Source of the DNA: Apiospora phragmitis
Taxonomy: Eukaryota > Ascomycota > Sordariomycetes > Amphisphaeriales > Apiosporaceae
Direction: 5' to 3'
Length of the DNA: 64,000 bases
Assembly (NCBI GenBank): GCA_038363925.1
Contig: JAQQWL010000008.1
Coordinates: 620,001 to 684,000 of the forward strand
The notes beneath the pieces are model-generated. The model did not search any database, was not told the origin of the DNA, and worked only from the letters and a program-made list of their open reading frames with translations. Within the stretch, counting starts at the first letter, position 1; the number at the start of each line of letters is the position of its first letter. Shown piece by piece: positions 61,994-64,000 of the stretch. Position numbers and translations under genes: made by a program.

Positions 61994-62232
61994 GGTTACT
62001 ATACTGAGGGACTCGAAATTTATGTTGTAGAAGATGGACTGGACTTCCCAAAAGAGCGCGGGAAATCGATATGGGCTGAAAATATGTCTAATTGCTGATA
62101 ATAAAGTAGATGAGACGAAGGCTTTTCTTTGCTTCTATTACCAATCCAAATTGGGGATCTAAGGAGTACAATTGCAGCTTGCGAGACAACCCGTATTTTA
62201 TAAGACATGGCAATGCGATGATCACAGATCGT
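61994..62232 (-). promoter_or_regulatory. Probable promoter of the Kex2-repeat protein gene
   Basis: Upstream region of the gene at 60571-61993; no clear boxes identified. Confidence 0.35.
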
Positions 62233-62628
62233 CTACGCGCTGATAGATGAGGTGTGTGGCAGCTTCTCCGCCATCACAGCATCGTTACTGACGACATGGC
62301 ATGCAGCCTTGGTGCCGATATTGTGGAGGATAGTGTTTGCGTAGGGACTCTGACCCGAGCGGATGGCACAGGTCATCGTCAAAGACGTAGTATACTTTCT
62401 AGGTGCATGATCTCCCTGAGGTGCTCTTCGAGGAGTACTGCCGATCATTGTACTTAGGCCAAAGATCACTCTGCCCAAGAGAATGTGCCATGTACCAGCT
62501 GGGTGATTGATTGCTGGATGCGGAGTCTGAGCCACAGAGTACTCCCCGTGAGCACATGAAGATTCCCACAATCTATGGGTCCTTGGCAAGGGATGGAACC
62601 GTGTCAGTAGAAGAAAAGACGAAGTCAC
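62233..62628 (-). pseudogene. Possible MFS transporter remnant
   Basis: The minus-strand frame contains ILLGRVIFGLSTMIGSTP, similar to the fourth membrane segment of sugar-type MFS transporters (GRxxxGxGxxxxSxxxP). The rest of the frame shows no other membrane segments, and other frames give only weak continuations. It is either a short relic or chance. Confidence 0.3.
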
Positions 62629-64000
62629 TTCTTTGCCTAGTCACTCATCTCGGAGACGGTTGTTCCCGGTGCGGGCTATGAAGAAAGTTGTTGGTCCGAA
62701 GTGCCGGGTTAGTCTACAGCTGTCAAGCCTCGAAAAGCCTATCTTACGCCAATGACAGAATAAGAAGCCATATGGGACAATGTGGGTGAGATCGTGATAC
62801 CGATCGTAAGGAAGCTTTAATTCCACCGAGAACCACCTGTTACGGTGGTGGTCAGCCATGGCCTTAGCGCTAATCAAGACGGACTCGACAATACCTTGAG
62901 GGCTGTCGGTGTTGTGTCAATACTTGCAAGTACCGGCCCCAGCAAGTTGTGTTTACGGCAAGTGCGGTTCCTGCTTGTTGTTCTTCTTTCTTGTTTTCCC
63001 GAATTCTGGTTCGGATGGCGAGGAGAAACTACGAGGCTAGTCTGGAGCTATTTTGAATTGGAGATCTAGTTTCCCCTGGAGATCTATTTACACTACTTTT
63101 AACCAAGTCCTTGTGGAGATTTTGAAGATCTGCATCACTAATAATGACTATCATAAACAGCCAAAAGAAAGTACACATACACATTGCCGGCTCTGTCGAT
63201 CATTCCGCCATCGTCCGCTACCGGCAACGCAACCTCTGTACAACACGACTTTAATCGGGATTGTAGCCCGTTTCGGATGTAGGATTGGTTCACCGGACTG
63301 CCCCCAACTAGGTTCTGAATGCCCTCCACTCCACCCGCGCGCGTTGACGCAGCAATACGTACCCTCGCCCTAGTCCTAAACGACCGTTCTGTGGCTACGA
63401 CAGAGAAGCTGAAAACATAGACGCTGTCGTAGGCAACTAGGGCTTGCCGTCGTCACTGTGATGCGGCCATCGAGCACACCCACATGCGATTTGTTTGACC
63501 TGCGGTGTCGGGCTCCCTGTTCCCAGACTGCAACCAACTGTTACCACGCAGCTAGCCAAAGGGCAGTCGGGAGGGACACGGCAAGGCCTTGGCGATCCGT
63601 CTCCTGTCTCAGGAAGCTTTCAGCCCCAGACTATGTACGGATCGCGCTTGCTAATGCGTTATACTGATAGGACTTGCGCAGCGGAGGATGTTCCACATGC
63701 CAACCAACATTCCCAAAATAGTATCAGACGCTTCCCGATGAGATAGAATGCGCCCAGGACGTCAGATGTGCTACCATCGGCACACGGGGTCGTCTGTCTT
63801 CGACTGGTGTCCCAGTTGTCATGCGAGTTTTCGTCTGCTCGTCTCAGCGGGTCTCCATGCATCCATCCACTTTGGTTGATATAGATGATAAGCCTTTGCT
63901 AGGCTTGATGAGTCTCGTTGCTACCCGGACTTGGCAAGGTCACAAGGCCAAGAACTCAGAGTCCGGGTCGATCTCGCGCAGGCCAGCCTCCTCATCGGGC
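62629..64000. other. No gene supported
   Basis: Ordinary composition, no recognisable frames to the end of the window. Confidence 0.5.

Overview
The window is genomic DNA of a filamentous ascomycete, most likely Sordariomycetes (inference). Genes have short 50-190 bp GT-AG introns. There is a fungal-type L-lysine-forming saccharopine dehydrogenase. Blocks of extremely AT-rich sequence hold repeats degraded by C-to-T and G-to-A changes on both strands, as expected of repeat-induced point mutation (RIP). The DNA is two-speed: AT-rich blocks at about 1-6395 and 50640-59990, and GC-balanced, intron-containing genes between and after them.

Layout. 1-6395 is a RIP graveyard: a Ty3/Gypsy gag and protease relic and two families of pogo/Fot-type DDE transposase relics. 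6.7-16 kb holds an MFS pseudogene, a broken DUF2306-type membrane protein gene, an intact lys1 (-), and an MFS sugar-transporter-like gene with two frame breaks. 17-28.6 kb is a housekeeping block: a Ppc89/Cep57-like spindle pole body protein, a small Cys-containing protein, cytosolic/mitochondrial alanyl-tRNA synthetase (-), a conserved acidic protein, and a small PPxY membrane protein (-). 28.6-33.7 kb is a gene desert. 33.7-46.3 kb is an immune-like and repeat-rich accessory region: an NLR with alpha/beta-hydrolase, NB-ARC and TPR parts, LINE fragments, an inverted NLR relic, dispersed repeats and a DUF4246 relic. 47.6-50.1 kb has an intact three-exon 239-aa gene (-) and an SRPK-like kinase (+). 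50.6-60 kb is a second RIP block with nested pogo elements and MITE-like inverted repeats. 60.6-62 kb encodes an Ala-rich secreted protein cut into repeats by Kex2-type KR sites, with a GPI-type tail. The last 2 kb is almost empty.

Most notable: the Kex2-processed repeat protein; the NLR with a regular C-x4-C ladder; a direct un-RIPed/RIPed comparison of one repeat; a pogo element nested in another at a TA; and a set of eight single-base frame breaks. Two of these breaks are in genes expected to be essential (alanyl-tRNA synthetase, Ppc89-like) and three lie at G5/C5 runs, so many look like assembly errors rather than true pseudogenes. Exon sums restore an exact multiple of three in every case once the single base is corrected.
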